In this document: one piece after another, positions 47,905 to 59,146 of the stretch
Position numbering within the stretch: position 1 is the first letter of the stretch
Layout of the letters: each line of letters opens with the position of its first letter
NCBI RefSeq assembly: GCF_013280595.1
Contig: NZ_JAAATY010000005.1
Coordinates: forward strand, 1-64,000
Reading direction: 5' to 3'
Source: Kibdelosporangium persicum
Lineage (GTDB): Bacteria; Actinomycetota; Actinomycetes; Mycobacteriales; Pseudonocardiaceae
DNA: 64,000 bases
Notes under the pieces: generated by a model
Seen by the model: the letters and a program-made list of their open reading frames with translations, nothing else
Told to the model about the DNA's origin: nothing
The model's database searches: none
Position numbers and translations under genes: made by a program

Positions 47905-47954
47905 CCCTCGTGAGTGTTTATCGGTGTTCTAACCCTGATAAACGCTCACGAGGG
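47905..47954. repeat. Palindromic repeat family, copy E
   Basis: Arms 47905-47922 and 47937-47954 pair over 18 bp, with one position that would be a G-U pair in RNA. The loop contains GTGTTCTAACCC. It lies 57 bp past the RipA-like stop and 86 bp upstream of the MoxR start, on the same transcript direction. Confidence 0.92.
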
Positions 47955-48010
47955 GTGACGCACGTCGAACGGTACGAGGAGGCCGACAGCACCGCTGCTG
48001 TATCCCGAAG

Positions 48011-49333
48011 TCAGAGCAGGCGCGTCACGTATGGGACCAGACCGCCGTAACGCACGGGCGTGATCCGCACCCGCGAACCCGAGTACGGCGCCTCGACCAT
48101 CTGTCCGTTGCCGATGTACAACGCGACATGGTGGATCCGGCCGCTGGTGGACCAGAACAACATGTCGCCCGGCGCCATCTGCGACAGCGGCAGTTGCCTG
48201 CCCGCCTTGGCCTGGTAGCCGCTGTAGTGCGGCAGCTCGATGCCCACACCGGCGAAGGCGTAGATCATCAGGCCGGAGCAGTCGAAGCCGATTTTCGCGT
48301 AGTCGCCGAACGAATCCGCGACACCGCCGTCACGGATGCCGCGTGTCGGGCCGTTCGCGTTGCCGCCGCCCCACGCGTAGGGCACGCCTAGTTGGGAAAT
48401 GGCTCGCGCGATCACGGTCGCGACCGCGCCGCCGGTGACCGGCGGACGGCCGGGCGCCGGGCGGCTGGGTTTTGCTCCAGGACGGTGTTTCTGCGCCGCT
48501 GCCGCCGCGGCGGCGGCCTTGGCGCGTTCCTCGTCCTCGCGCTGCTTCGCCGCTTGCCACTCGCGATAGCGCTGCAACTGCGATTCGAGGCCGCCGACTT
48601 TCGCCTGTGCCTCAGCCAGTTCCTGCTCGGTCCGGGCGCGGAACGATTCGAGCTGGACGGCTTCGGCCGCCTGGGAACGGCGTGCCTGCTCCGCTACGGC
48701 GGTGGCCTGGTCGGCGACGCGTTTGGCGCCTTCCGCCTCGGCCTGCTTCTCGTTGGCCAGGTCCAGCGCGGCGCGGGCGCGTGAGTCCTTATTGGCCTGA
48801 TCGACCCGGGCGCGCTGCATGCGGTCGAGTGCGTCGAGTTGTCTACTGCTCACCGCGTTCAGCAAGGCGGCACGGTCCAGCAGATCCCGAGGGCTCTTGG
48901 CGCCGAAGAACGCCGTCATGGAACCGACTGTGCTGCCCTGGCGGAAGCTCGCCGCGGCGAACTCGTCGACGTCCTCGTGCACCTGCTCGATCGCGGTGCT
49001 CGCGGCGTCGGCCTCCTGCTTGGCGGCGGTCGCGTCGGCGCGGGCTTTCGCCGCGATGTCACGGGCGTTCTCCAGGTCGACGAGCGCCTTGTTGGCGTCC
49101 TCCATCTTCAGTTCGACCGCCGCCTGAAGATCGACCAGTTTGGACTCCGCCTCGGCGAGCCTGTTGGTCAGCTCGCCGACCTTGCCCGCCTTGGCGTCCC
49201 GGTCCGCCTTGCTGTCCTGGATCTCCTGGTCGCTGGGCTTGGGCGGTGGCGGGGGAACGGCCATGGCCGAGGGGGCGGCGGTGAACGCCAGCAGTGCGGC
49301 CAGGATCTGCACGACGGTTCGACGGACCCGCAC
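48011..49333 (-). CDS. NlpC/P60 peptidoglycan endopeptidase, RipA-like
   Basis: A 440-residue secreted hydrolase that cuts peptide bonds in peptidoglycan. A Sec signal (1-25) precedes a long coiled coil rich in Ala, Glu and Lys (about 35-285), then a Pro-rich linker and the NlpC/P60 domain with catalytic Cys in FDCSGLMIYA and His in HHVALYIG. The coiled coil is the inhibitory or partner-binding arm seen in RipA. GTG at 49333 follows AGGAGG closely. A direct repeat of the MtrA-box type lies upstream, so cell-wall-linked control by MtrA is likely. Confidence 0.93.
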   Translation of the reverse strand: MRVRRTVVQILAALLAFTAAPSAMAVPPPPPKPSDQEIQDSKADRDAKAGKVGELTNRLAEAESKLVDLQAAVELKMEDANKALVDLENARDIAAKARADATAAKQEADAASTAIEQVHEDVDEFAAASFRQGSTVGSMTAFFGAKSPRDLLDRAALLNAVSSRQLDALDRMQRARVDQANKDSRARAALDLANEKQAEAEGAKRVADQATAVAEQARRSQAAEAVQLESFRARTEQELAEAQAKVGGLESQLQRYREWQAAKQREDEERAKAAAAAAAAQKHRPGAKPSRPAPGRPPVTGGAVATVIARAISQLGVPYAWGGGNANGPTRGIRDGGVADSFGDYAKIGFDCSGLMIYAFAGVGIELPHYSGYQAKAGRQLPLSQMAPGDMLFWSTSGRIHHVALYIGNGQMVEAPYSGSRVRITPVRYGGLVPYVTRLL

Positions 49334-49360
49334 GGCACCTCCTCCTCGACCACCACTTAC

Positions 49361-49388
49361 GTCACAGCGAACACCGTTCGTAACAGTG
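49361..49388. promoter_or_regulatory. Putative MtrA-binding direct repeat
   Basis: GTCACAGCG (49361-49369) and GTAACAGTG (49380-49388) form a direct repeat with starts 19 bp apart, 28-55 bp upstream of the RipA-like start. MtrA of M. tuberculosis is reported to bind GTCACAGCG-like direct repeats, including before cell-wall hydrolase genes (from memory). No ydaO-type riboswitch consensus was seen in this gap. Confidence 0.5.
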
Positions 49389-49489
49389 ACAACTTAGCCA
49401 CCGTGCATCACAGAATCCTCTGTGGACAGCCCGGACGTGCCAATTCGACCCGAACGGGGGACGCCGGGCCGGCCTGGGACGATCATCGG

Positions 49490-49963
49490 GTGCGGACTTC
49501 ACTGCCACGGATCGCGGCCTTCGGGGCGGCCGCGGGCCTCGCCATCGTCGTGCTGGGCACGTTCCTGTCCTGGGTCCGGTCGGGCACCGTGTACTACTCG
49601 AGCTACGAGTCACTGGGAATCCTGCGGCACCTCGGCTTCACGGACGTCTTCCCGGCGCTGCGGGTGTTCCTCGACGTCTGGCTGGGCGTAATACCGGCGG
49701 TGGCTGTCGCGATTGCCATGTACGCTCTGCGCCTACGCCGGACGGCCGCGGCACTCGCGGTCATTTTGGCGTTGATGATGGGAACGATCGCGGGGGCAGC
49801 CGCCGTCCAAGGGGACGACGGGGACGGCGTCATCGGCATCGCAAGCACCGGACCAGTGGTCACACTGACGGGGTCCGTGCTCGCGCTGATCGGGGCAGTG
49901 CTCGTCCTCGTCACGGAGCGCAACCGGGTGAAGCAGCAGTATCAAACTGGAGGGAACCTGTGA
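49490..49963 (+). CDS. Small four-span membrane protein
   Basis: A 157-residue hydrophobic protein with about four spans (residues 8-28, 58-78, 82-102 and 120-140) and short loops, one of them acidic (QGDDGDG). It is divergent from the RipA-like gene and overlaps the next gene as GTGA, so the two form an operon. I do not recognise a named family; the position recalls Rv1476 next to ripA in mycobacteria. GTG start at 49490. Confidence 0.78.
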   Translation: MRTSLPRIAAFGAAAGLAIVVLGTFLSWVRSGTVYYSSYESLGILRHLGFTDVFPALRVFLDVWLGVIPAVAVAIAMYALRLRRTAAALAVILALMMGTIAGAAAVQGDDGDGVIGIASTGPVVTLTGSVLALIGAVLVLVTERNRVKQQYQTGGNL

Positions 49964-51411
49964 CCTACCCGCCTTCCGGCGGCCAGTGGCAGCCGAACGA
50001 TCCGAACCAGCCACCGCAGCAGCCGGGCGTGCCGAGCGGCGGGTTCCCCGCACAGCCGGGCGACTACCCGCAGCAGCCGGGCTACTCCCAGCAGCCCGGG
50101 TATCCGCAGCAGGACTTAGGCCAGCAGCAGGGTTACCCCCAGCAGGGCGGCTACCCGCAGCAGGACTACGGCCAGCCGCAGTACGGCCAGTACCCGCAGC
50201 AGCCGCAGCCGAAGAAGAAGACCGGCCTGATCGTCGGTGTGCTGGTCGCGGTCGTCGCGCTGGTCGCCGGTGGCCTGGTGTACTTCCTGGCGATCCGGCA
50301 GAGCGACAGCGTCGCCGAGGGCGCGCCGTCGCCGACCGCGGCCGCGCAGAACCTGGTCGACAAGATCAACGCCGGTGACGTCGTCGGCCTGTTCACCGTG
50401 TTGCCGCCCGCCGAGTCCGCTCTGCTGCGCGACGCCAACACGCAGATGACCAACGAGCTGAAGCGGCTGGGCATCTACAAGCCGGACGCCGACCCGAACA
50501 AGATGACCGGGCTGAAGGCGACCGGGCTGAAGTTCGACGAGAGCAAAAAACAGAAGGTCAACGACCACCTCGAGATCAACATGCTGGTCGAGGGGCAGTT
50601 GGAGGTCAACTCCGACATGCGGGACCTGCCGTTCAACGAGAAGTTCCTCGACGAGGCCTTCCCCAACGGCATCGACCAGGGCGCGCAGACGCAGAAGATC
50701 GACATCACCAAAGAGGTGCAGCGCTCGAAGGAGCCGATCCGGATCGCCACGGTCAAGGTCGGGGACGAGTGGTACCCGAGCCTCTTCTACACGATCGCCG
50801 ACTACGCCCTGCTGGCCGGCAAGCAGCAGTGGCCGTCCAGCCCGGTGCCGGCCAACGGCGCGGGCAACGCGGGTGACGCGGTCAAGCAGTTCGTCGGCGC
50901 GGCGGTCGACGCCGACATCAAGCGCCTGATCGAGCTCACGCCGCCGGACGAGATGGGTGCGCTGCACGACGCGGGCCCCGCGCTGCTGGAGGCGATCGGC
51001 AGCCCCGAGCCGTCCGGCGTGAAGATCGACAAGCTGGAGGTCGACACCAAGGACACCACCGGCGGCACCAAGGTCACGCTCAAGGAGCTCGAGGTCTCCG
51101 CGGAGGGCGAGACGTTCCGGATCGTGCGCCAGGGCGACTGCTACGAGGCCACCGCCGAGGGCGAGACCCGCAAGATGTGCGCGGCCGACATCGCCAAGGA
51201 GATGGGCGACAGCAAGATGCCCGCCGCGGCCAAGAACGCGCTGACCCACGTCATGGAGGGCGTGTTCAAGGACGGTGTCGGCGTGGTGGCGACCGAGGTC
51301 GACGGCAAGTGGTACGTCAGCCCGGGCCGCAGCTTCTTCGAGGTCTTCCTGCAGATCATGCGCGGTTTGCAGCCGGGTGACATCGAGGCGCTGCTCAAGA
51401 GCATGAAGTAA
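49960..51411 (+). CDS. Membrane-anchored protein with Gln/Pro/Tyr-rich repeat tail
   Basis: A 483-residue protein. The first 83 residues are a low-complexity tail built from repeats of the YPQQ and PQQPGY kind, followed by PKKKTG and one membrane span (about 88-110). The rest (about 115-483) is extracytoplasmic and seems to hold two related segments: [23 protein letters not shown], and later [23 protein letters not shown]. This topology (tail inside, globular repeats outside) is common in actinobacterial envelope proteins. Function unknown. The GTG overlaps the stop of the small membrane protein gene. Confidence 0.85.
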   Translation: MTYPPSGGQWQPNDPNQPPQQPGVPSGGFPAQPGDYPQQPGYSQQPGYPQQDLGQQQGYPQQGGYPQQDYGQPQYGQYPQQPQPKKKTGLIVGVLVAVVALVAGGLVYFLAIRQSDSVAEGAPSPTAAAQNLVDKINAGDVVGLFTVLPPAESALLRDANTQMTNELKRLGIYKPDADPNKMTGLKATGLKFDESKKQKVNDHLEINMLVEGQLEVNSDMRDLPFNEKFLDEAFPNGIDQGAQTQKIDITKEVQRSKEPIRIATVKVGDEWYPSLFYTIADYALLAGKQQWPSSPVPANGAGNAGDAVKQFVGAAVDADIKRLIELTPPDEMGALHDAGPALLEAIGSPEPSGVKIDKLEVDTKDTTGGTKVTLKELEVSAEGETFRIVRQGDCYEATAEGETRKMCAADIAKEMGDSKMPAAAKNALTHVMEGVFKDGVGVVATEVDGKWYVSPGRSFFEVFLQIMRGLQPGDIEALLKSMK

Positions 51412-51435
51412 GGCCCGCTGGCACAGGTTCCTCCG

Positions 51436-51478
51436 CGTGTCCACCTTTCCGGCACCCCGTGCCGGAAAGGTGGACACG
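51436..51478. terminator. Bidirectional terminator
   Basis: Arms 51436-51455 and 51459-51478 are perfectly complementary over 20 bp with a CCC loop. It fills the gap between convergent genes ending at 51411 and 51480. Confidence 0.88.
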
Positions 51479-51479
51479 G

Positions 51480-52133
51480 CTATGTCGAGTCCGGGTGCAG
51501 GGCGTCGAGGATCAGGGCCAGGCCGAATTCGAACTCGTCGGCGTAGTCGTAGCCCGGTTGGCTGGCGTGCTCGGTCATCAGCTCGGTGAGGTGGGGGTAC
51601 GCGTCGGCCGGCAGGTCACGCAGGATGCCGTCGGCCACCTCGTCGAGTTCGGCACGGCTGGCGAACGGCAGGCTCAGCTCCTGGATGACGAACCCGTACA
51701 CGTAGCTGTCGATCAGCGAGAAGGCGTGCGCGGCCATCGCGACGGAGAAGCCGCCCGCTCGCAGAACGCCTAGGACGGCGTCGTGGTGGCGCAAGGTCGC
51801 GGGGCCAGGCCGGCTGCGGGAGTCCATCAGACCGACGGCCCAGCGGTGACGCCGTAGCACCGAGCGCGACGACGCGGCACGGTCGCGCATCGCCTGCTTC
51901 CAGCCCGAATCCGCCGTCGGCAGGTCGATCTCCCCGAACACCGCGTCGATCATCCCGTCGAGCAGGTCCTCCCGGCCGGCCACGTGGTTGTACAGCGACA
52001 TCGCCTCGACGCCCAGCTGGGCGGCGACCGCGCGCATCGTGACCCCTGCTTCGCCCTTCTCGTCGGCGAGCGCCATCGCGGCGCCGACCACCCGCTCCCG
52101 GCTGAGCGGCACCCGCTTCGCTTTCGCGCTCAT
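51480..52133 (-). CDS. TetR-family regulator
   Basis: A 217-residue regulator. The N-terminal LSRERVVGAAMALADEKGEAGVTMRAVAAQLGVEAMSLYNHV is typical of the TetR class with a TetR_C_1-like C-terminal domain. ATG at 52133 or GTG at 52136 can start it. It is divergent from an NAD(P)-binding protein gene with two matching palindromes between, so it probably represses that gene and itself. It is not AcnR, since acn lies beyond another gene. Confidence 0.88.
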   Translation of the reverse strand: MSAKAKRVPLSRERVVGAAMALADEKGEAGVTMRAVAAQLGVEAMSLYNHVAGREDLLDGMIDAVFGEIDLPTADSGWKQAMRDRAASSRSVLRRHRWAVGLMDSRSRPGPATLRHHDAVLGVLRAGGFSVAMAAHAFSLIDSYVYGFVIQELSLPFASRAELDEVADGILRDLPADAYPHLTELMTEHASQPGYDYADEFEFGLALILDALHPDST

Positions 52134-52156
52134 CACCCCGTCCTCCCGATTGACGG

Positions 52157-52194
52157 ACTTACGTTGTAAGTCTACCGTGACTTACAACGTAAGT
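52157..52194. promoter_or_regulatory. Paired TetR operators
   Basis: ACTTACGTTGTAAGT (52157-52171) and ACTTACAACGTAAGT (52180-52194) are each ACTTAC-N3-GTAAGT palindromes, and each is the exact reverse complement of the other. They sit in the 84-bp gap between the two divergent genes. Confidence 0.65.
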
Positions 52195-52217
52195 TAGCCA
52201 CGGACGGGAGATGACCC

Positions 52218-52898
52218 ATGCGAAAGGTCTGCATCGTCGGCGCCTCGGGAAAACTCGGGCAGTACATGGTTCAGCACGCGCTGGACCGCGGTTACGAAGT
52301 CGTCGGCGTGTGCCGGGAACGCAGCGTCCCCAAGCTCGCCGCGTTCGCCGACCGCATCACGATCGTTCCCGGGCACACGAACGACCGAGAGGTGATCCGC
52401 GAGGCGGTCGCCGGATGCGACGGCGTACTGACGGTGTTAGCGCCGTGGGGAGTGCAGCAGTACTCGTCGGGCACGGCACAGGCCGTACTCGACTACGCCG
52501 ACCCCGACGCGCGCCTGGTCTTCTCGTGCGGCTGGCACATCAGCCGCGACGGCCAGGACCAGTACTCCTGGTGGTTCAAGGCGGGCGTCCGAGTCACCAC
52601 CTGGCTGGCCCGGCTCGTCCGCGCCGTCGAAGTCGACGATCAGGTCGAGGCGTGCCGCCGGATCTTCGCCAGCGATCGGCGGTGGACGGTCGTCCGCGGC
52701 AGCGACCTGGAGGAGGGCGAAAGCCAGGGCCTGCCGGTGTGGAGCCGGCACGTCGGTGACCCGATCCTGGCGAGCAACCGGACGCGGCGCGTGGACTTCG
52801 CCCTGTTCATGGTCGAGGCACTGACCGACGACACGCTCATCCACGAGGCGCCGGCGATCGTCGGGCGCCTCTCCCCCAGCCCCCTGGCCCACGCCTAG
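52218..52898 (+). CDS. NAD(P)-binding NmrA-like/atypical SDR protein
   Basis: A 226-residue Rossmann protein. CIVGASGKLGQYMV at residues 5-18 is the cofactor loop of atypical SDRs (GxxGxxG). GCDGVLTVLAPWGVQQ follows near residue 70, and the C-terminal half has no classical YxxxK. It could be a flavin or quinone reductase, or a redox-state sensor like NmrA. It is controlled from the divergent TetR region. Its TAG stop (52896-52898) is part of the CTAG that flanks the MITE-like element. Confidence 0.85.
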   Translation: MRKVCIVGASGKLGQYMVQHALDRGYEVVGVCRERSVPKLAAFADRITIVPGHTNDREVIREAVAGCDGVLTVLAPWGVQQYSSGTAQAVLDYADPDARLVFSCGWHISRDGQDQYSWWFKAGVRVTTWLARLVRAVEVDDQVEACRRIFASDRRWTVVRGSDLEEGESQGLPVWSRHVGDPILASNRTRRVDFALFMVEALTDDTLIHEAPAIVGRLSPSPLAHA

Positions 52899-53085
52899 GT
52901 CGTGTATCAAAGCCCCGTTCGCGATAGCCGGGCCGGATGCGGCCCCTGGCGCCACTGCGGAAACGCCCAAAGACAACCAGTATTCGCGGCGTTCCCGCAG
53001 CGACGCCAGGAACCACCCCACCGAGCCGACTCCGGCCTCCGGCCGGGGCAGACTCTCATCGAACGGGGACATCGATACACGGCCT
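52895..53085. mobile_element. MITE-like element, copy 2 with CTAG duplication
   Basis: The element body is 52899-53081, flanked on both sides by CTAG (52895-52898 and 53082-53085). Its ends are imperfect inverted repeats, GTCGTGTATCAAAGCCCC and GCCGTGTATCGATGTCCCC read inward. The interior matches copy 1 (1-159) in reverse complement, including CCCAAAGACAACCAGTATTC at 52965-52984; an extra G/C-rich piece near 53030-53050 makes it longer. No transposase is encoded. The remaining gap to acn (53086-53322) shows no gene and should hold the acn promoter. Confidence 0.82.
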
Positions 53086-53322
53086 AGTTCCACCTCGTGA
53101 TAGAACGCCGGAGTCGATCTTCACTCCCCGCCGGGCACGCCACCCGACCGTGATGAACCATGTCACTCCACCCCGCCTTGTCGCCGAATACAGGACAAGC
53201 GTACTGTTAACGGCGAGGGTGGGGCCCGGGGTCTGCGAGTCCAGCGGGGATGCGCGAGACTCGGCCTGACCCGAACTGACTTTTGCTGCCACCGCACACC
53301 GGCGCGCGAGATGGAGTTGGAC

Positions 53323-56178
<2,856 letters not shown>

Positions 56179-56191
56179 CAGCTGTGCTGTG

Positions 56192-56227
56192 AACACCGCC
56201 GGGGCCTTTCGCGGCCCCGGCGGTGTT
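56192..56227. terminator. Terminator downstream of acn
   Basis: Perfect 15-bp arms (56192-56206 and 56213-56227) with a TTTCGC loop, followed on the plus strand by CTTTGTG. It lies between convergent genes and can serve both. Confidence 0.9.
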
Positions 56228-56235
56228 CTTTGTGT

Positions 56236-56868
56236 TCAGGCGCCGGTGTAGCAGCTGACTTCCATCCCGTCCTCCACCGGGAACTCCACGCTCACGTAAC
56301 CGTTCGCGGGGTCACGGACGTAGCCGAGGTAGTCGCTCATCGTGGCGAACGAGACGTCGTCCGCGACGACCAGCGCACCGGGTTCGAGCTTGGGCTCCAA
56401 CGACTGCAGCACGGGCAGGCACAGGTCCTTCCAGCCGTCCAGCAGGACCAGCCCGATCGGCCCCCGGATGTCCGCGAAAGACTCACGGGCGTCGCCTGGC
56501 AGGACGGTGACCTGGCCCGCCAGCCCTGCTTCGTTGAGATTCGCTTGCGCCGCTTCACGTTTCGCGGCGTTCATCTCGCTGCCGTAGACGTGTCCCTTGC
56601 CGTTGTCGGCGACCGCGGCAGCGAGGTGGATCGTGGATATCCCGAACGACGTCCCGAATTCCACCACGGTCTCCGGCCGGGCCGACCGGACCAGCGAGTA
56701 GAGCAGCTTGCCGCCGTCGGCCGAGATCGGCATGTAGACCTCCGCCAGCGCGTCGGCATGCGCCTGGGGATCGGTGGGGTACGACTGCGGCCAGGCATCC
56801 TCCGCTGCGGCGGAGAACAACCGGTCGAGCACAGCACGCACCTGGGCCTTGGCCAGAGAGTTCGTCAT
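56236..56868 (-). CDS. O-methyltransferase-like class I SAM methyltransferase
   Basis: A 210-residue protein of the CmcI/catechol O-methyltransferase-like group. VVEFGTSFGISTIHLAAA (about 67-84) is the SAM-binding loop, IGLVLLDGWKDLCLPVL carries the metal-binding Asp, and GALVVADDVSFATMSDYL the second acidic pair. The acceptor is unknown. It is divergent from a TetR gene with a 20-bp palindrome 10-30 bp upstream of its start, so it is most likely the target of that repressor. Confidence 0.88.
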   Translation of the reverse strand: MTNSLAKAQVRAVLDRLFSAAAEDAWPQSYPTDPQAHADALAEVYMPISADGGKLLYSLVRSARPETVVEFGTSFGISTIHLAAAVADNGKGHVYGSEMNAAKREAAQANLNEAGLAGQVTVLPGDARESFADIRGPIGLVLLDGWKDLCLPVLQSLEPKLEPGALVVADDVSFATMSDYLGYVRDPANGYVSVEFPVEDGMEVSCYTGA

Positions 56869-56878
56869 GAAATCAGCT

Positions 56879-56898
56879 TAGACGCAACGTTGCGTCTA
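56879..56898. promoter_or_regulatory. TetR operator
   Basis: TAGACGCAACGTTGCGTCTA is a perfect 20-bp palindrome between the divergent methyltransferase (56868) and TetR (56951) genes. Confidence 0.65.
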
Positions 56899-56950
56899 GT
56901 CTAGGTTGACTGGAACCGGACTTGTCCTTGAGCGGCACTAGTCTGACGGC

Positions 56951-57532
56951 GTGACGAAGACGCGGCATCACGGCAACCGGCACGGCCGGAGCGAAGAGGC
57001 CCGCCAAGCCGTCCTGGACGCCGCGGACGACCTGTTGGTGGAGCGCGGCTTCGCGGGCGTGACGATCGAGGGCGTCGCCGCGCGGGCGGGCGTGGCCAAG
57101 CAGACGATCTACCGCTGGTGGCCGTCCAAAGTCGACATCCTGCTGGACGCCTTCGTCGGCGACATGAACGAGGAACTGACGCCGCCCGACCTCGGCTCGC
57201 TGGCCGACGACCTCACCACGTACCTGCCCATGCTCGCCGCTTTCCTGACCGAAACCGACCAGGGCGCGGTCTTCCGTGCCCTCGCGGGCCAGGCGCAGCA
57301 CGACCCGGCGGTGGCCGTGCGCTTTCGCGACGAATGCGTGGTCCCGTTGCGGGCCCGGGACAGGCTGCTGCTCGAACGCGCCGTCGAGCGTGGTGAACTT
57401 GACGGCGACCTGGACGTCGAGGTGGCGATCGACCGGCTCCTGGGGCCGTTGTACTACCGGGTGCTGGTCACCGGCGAGCCGATCACGAGAACGTTCACGG
57501 ACGAACTCGTGCGGGACTTCCTCGGCACGTAG
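56951..57532 (+). CDS. TetR-family regulator
   Basis: A 193-residue regulator. The helix-turn-helix VTIEGVAARAGVAKQTIYRWWPSK is followed by a TetR_C_11-like ligand domain (LRARDRLLLERAVERGELDGDLD). It is very similar in layout to the regulator at 14163-14777. GTG at 56951. The palindrome before it also covers the methyltransferase promoter. Ligand unknown. Confidence 0.9.
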   Translation: MTKTRHHGNRHGRSEEARQAVLDAADDLLVERGFAGVTIEGVAARAGVAKQTIYRWWPSKVDILLDAFVGDMNEELTPPDLGSLADDLTTYLPMLAAFLTETDQGAVFRALAGQAQHDPAVAVRFRDECVVPLRARDRLLLERAVERGELDGDLDVEVAIDRLLGPLYYRVLVTGEPITRTFTDELVRDFLGT

Positions 57533-57595
57533 GCGGAAGATCACCCGTTCGTGCCCCCTGGGCGTGCGGCTACCTGACACCGCCTCCACTTCCCC

Positions 57596-57641
57596 CTCGT
57601 GAGTGTTTATCCGTGTTCTAACCCTGATAAACACTCACGAG
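57596..57641. repeat. Palindromic repeat family, copy F
   Basis: Perfect 16-bp arms (57596-57611 and 57626-57641) and a 14-nt loop with GTGTTCTAACCC. It lies 63 bp after the TetR stop and 141 bp before the next start. Reading the repeat itself as coding gives MFIRVLTLINTHE, a false N-terminus for the next gene. Confidence 0.92.
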
Positions 57642-57782
57642 AAGGTGCCTTGGGCGCCGTCGGCGCCATTCGCGGCCCCGGCGGTCTTGTGTCACCCGGC
57701 CAACGAGGTATGTGGCCTGCCCTTGCGGGACCGGTGGTCGCGCGGCAGGGTGGTTGCGTCGCGGCCTGGTTGGAGGTGCCTC

Positions 57783-58223
57783 GTGGTGGCGAACATCCCC
57801 GAGCCCGTGCCGGTGACCGAGTTGATCGCGAAGCGGCGACGTGGACGCCACTACGCCGGTGACGGTTGCCTGAACTACGCCGAAGTCGCGGATGCCTGGC
57901 CGGTCGTCTGGAACATCGAGGAAGTCGTCCGGGCCAACGGCGTCCGGACCAGGCAGGAGCATGCGACCGGCACGTATGGCACCAACAGCTGGACCGTGTA
58001 CGACGCCGACGACGTGCAGCGGGTCGCCGACGCGATCGCCGATGGCTCGGCCGTGCTGCAGCCACATTGGTGCAGGAACACGGAAGAAGGCCGCGAGGCA
58101 CAACGCGAGCGGTCCGAGCACTGGCGTCGGCAGGTCGTGCGCGTGCGGTGGGTCCAGAGCGTGATCGTGCTGGGTCTGCTGCTGTGTGTCGGGGTGGTGT
58201 GGTTCCTGGTGGCTCGCGCCTAA
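57783..58223 (+). CDS. Small tail-anchored-like protein of unknown function
   Basis: A 146-residue protein that I do not recognise. The first 115 residues are soluble (GCLNYAEVADAWPVVWNIEEVVRANGVRTRQEHATG) and the last 25 are one hydrophobic span (VIVLGLLLCVGVVWFLV) ending in ARA, so it may be tail-anchored. GTG at 57783 follows GGAGG by 6 nt, which decides the start over an in-frame start within repeat F. It stands alone, converging with the EEP-family hydrolase gene. Confidence 0.68.
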   Translation: MVANIPEPVPVTELIAKRRRGRHYAGDGCLNYAEVADAWPVVWNIEEVVRANGVRTRQEHATGTYGTNSWTVYDADDVQRVADAIADGSAVLQPHWCRNTEEGREAQRERSEHWRRQVVRVRWVQSVIVLGLLLCVGVVWFLVARA

Positions 58224-58266
58224 GAGAGTTCCTGTGCCGCAAGTGAGCTCGTACGGCTGTTGCCTG

Positions 58267-59085
58267 CTACGCGGTACCGCCGAGTCTGATCCTCGGCGCG
58301 AGGTGATCGGACAAGAAGCTGGTGCCGCTGTCCAGGTGCACCGGTTCGGTGAGGATCAGGTCGGCGCTCGTCACCGGCTGGCCGGACACCAGCAGGTAGT
58401 CGATGCGGCGGGCCGTTCGTCCGGCGGGCAGGTATTCGGCTCGGTAGGTGGGGTGATCGGCGGGCGCGAAGGCGTCGTGCCAGGCGCCGTGGTCGACGAT
58501 GAGCGGGTAGAGCGGGCTGGTGCTGGCGATGTTGAAGTCGCCACCGAGGACCGACAACGGCGCGGCGTGGGCGCCTGCGGTGCGCATCGCGTGATGGACG
58601 ATGCGCACCTGCTGACGGTGTATGCGGTGGTGACGGTTGGCCTGCGACCAGTCACCGTCGCGGTTGGCGGTCAGTTGGGTGTTGCCCAGCAGGAGTTCGC
58701 CGTCAGCCGTCCGCACTGTGAGGACGCCCTGCAGTCGGCAGCTCACGGCGGACTTCCCACGAAAGACCGGGTTTCCGCCGCCGGGACGTACCGTGGTGAA
58801 GGCGGTGTACGTCGGCGCGCACAGCGGTCGACGGGAGAACACCGCGAGCCCGCCCGCGGGTTGACCGGCCAGGCCCGGCCGCCAAGCGACGTAGCGCAGT
58901 GACGGCAAACGGGCGCCGATGAACCGTAGTAGCGAACGTGTCCACACCTCTTGCAGCAACAGGACGTCCACGTCCAGGTCCGTCAGGCGGCGGCAGAACT
59001 CGGCCGCCCGGGTACGGGCCGGTGCGCCTCGGGACCGCAAACCGACAAAGACGTTGAGCGACACCACATCCAGCTTCGTCGCCAT
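58267..59085 (-). CDS. Endonuclease/exonuclease/phosphatase-family hydrolase
   Basis: A 272-residue metal-dependent hydrolase of the DNase I-like fold. Conserved residues are SLNV near the start, LLLQEVW (metal-binding Glu), GGDFNIA (catalytic Asp/Asn) and LSDHLAP (catalytic His near the C-terminus). No signal peptide is seen. Family members act on nucleic acids, sphingomyelin or phosphoinositides; the substrate is not clear. The ATG at 59085 has GGAGG just upstream. Confidence 0.88.
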   Translation of the reverse strand: MATKLDVVSLNVFVGLRSRGAPARTRAAEFCRRLTDLDVDVLLLQEVWTRSLLRFIGARLPSLRYVAWRPGLAGQPAGGLAVFSRRPLCAPTYTAFTTVRPGGGNPVFRGKSAVSCRLQGVLTVRTADGELLLGNTQLTANRDGDWSQANRHHRIHRQQVRIVHHAMRTAGAHAAPLSVLGGDFNIASTSPLYPLIVDHGAWHDAFAPADHPTYRAEYLPAGRTARRIDYLLVSGQPVTSADLILTEPVHLDSGTSFLSDHLAPRIRLGGTA

Positions 59086-59146
59086 CGATCCTCCGGACGG
59101 GATGCGGGTGGCGCCACTCGGCGAAGAACCCGGGCACTATAGCGCT

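Noticed and set aside
49334-49489. A ydaO (c-di-AMP) riboswitch before the RipA-like gene
   Set aside because: Such riboswitches are common before actinobacterial wall hydrolase genes, but the gap shows none of the conserved blocks and contains an MtrA-type repeat instead.
51480-52133. Assignment of the TetR gene near acn as AcnR
   Set aside because: It is separated from acn by an NmrA-like gene and a MITE, and paired operators lie between it and the NmrA-like gene.
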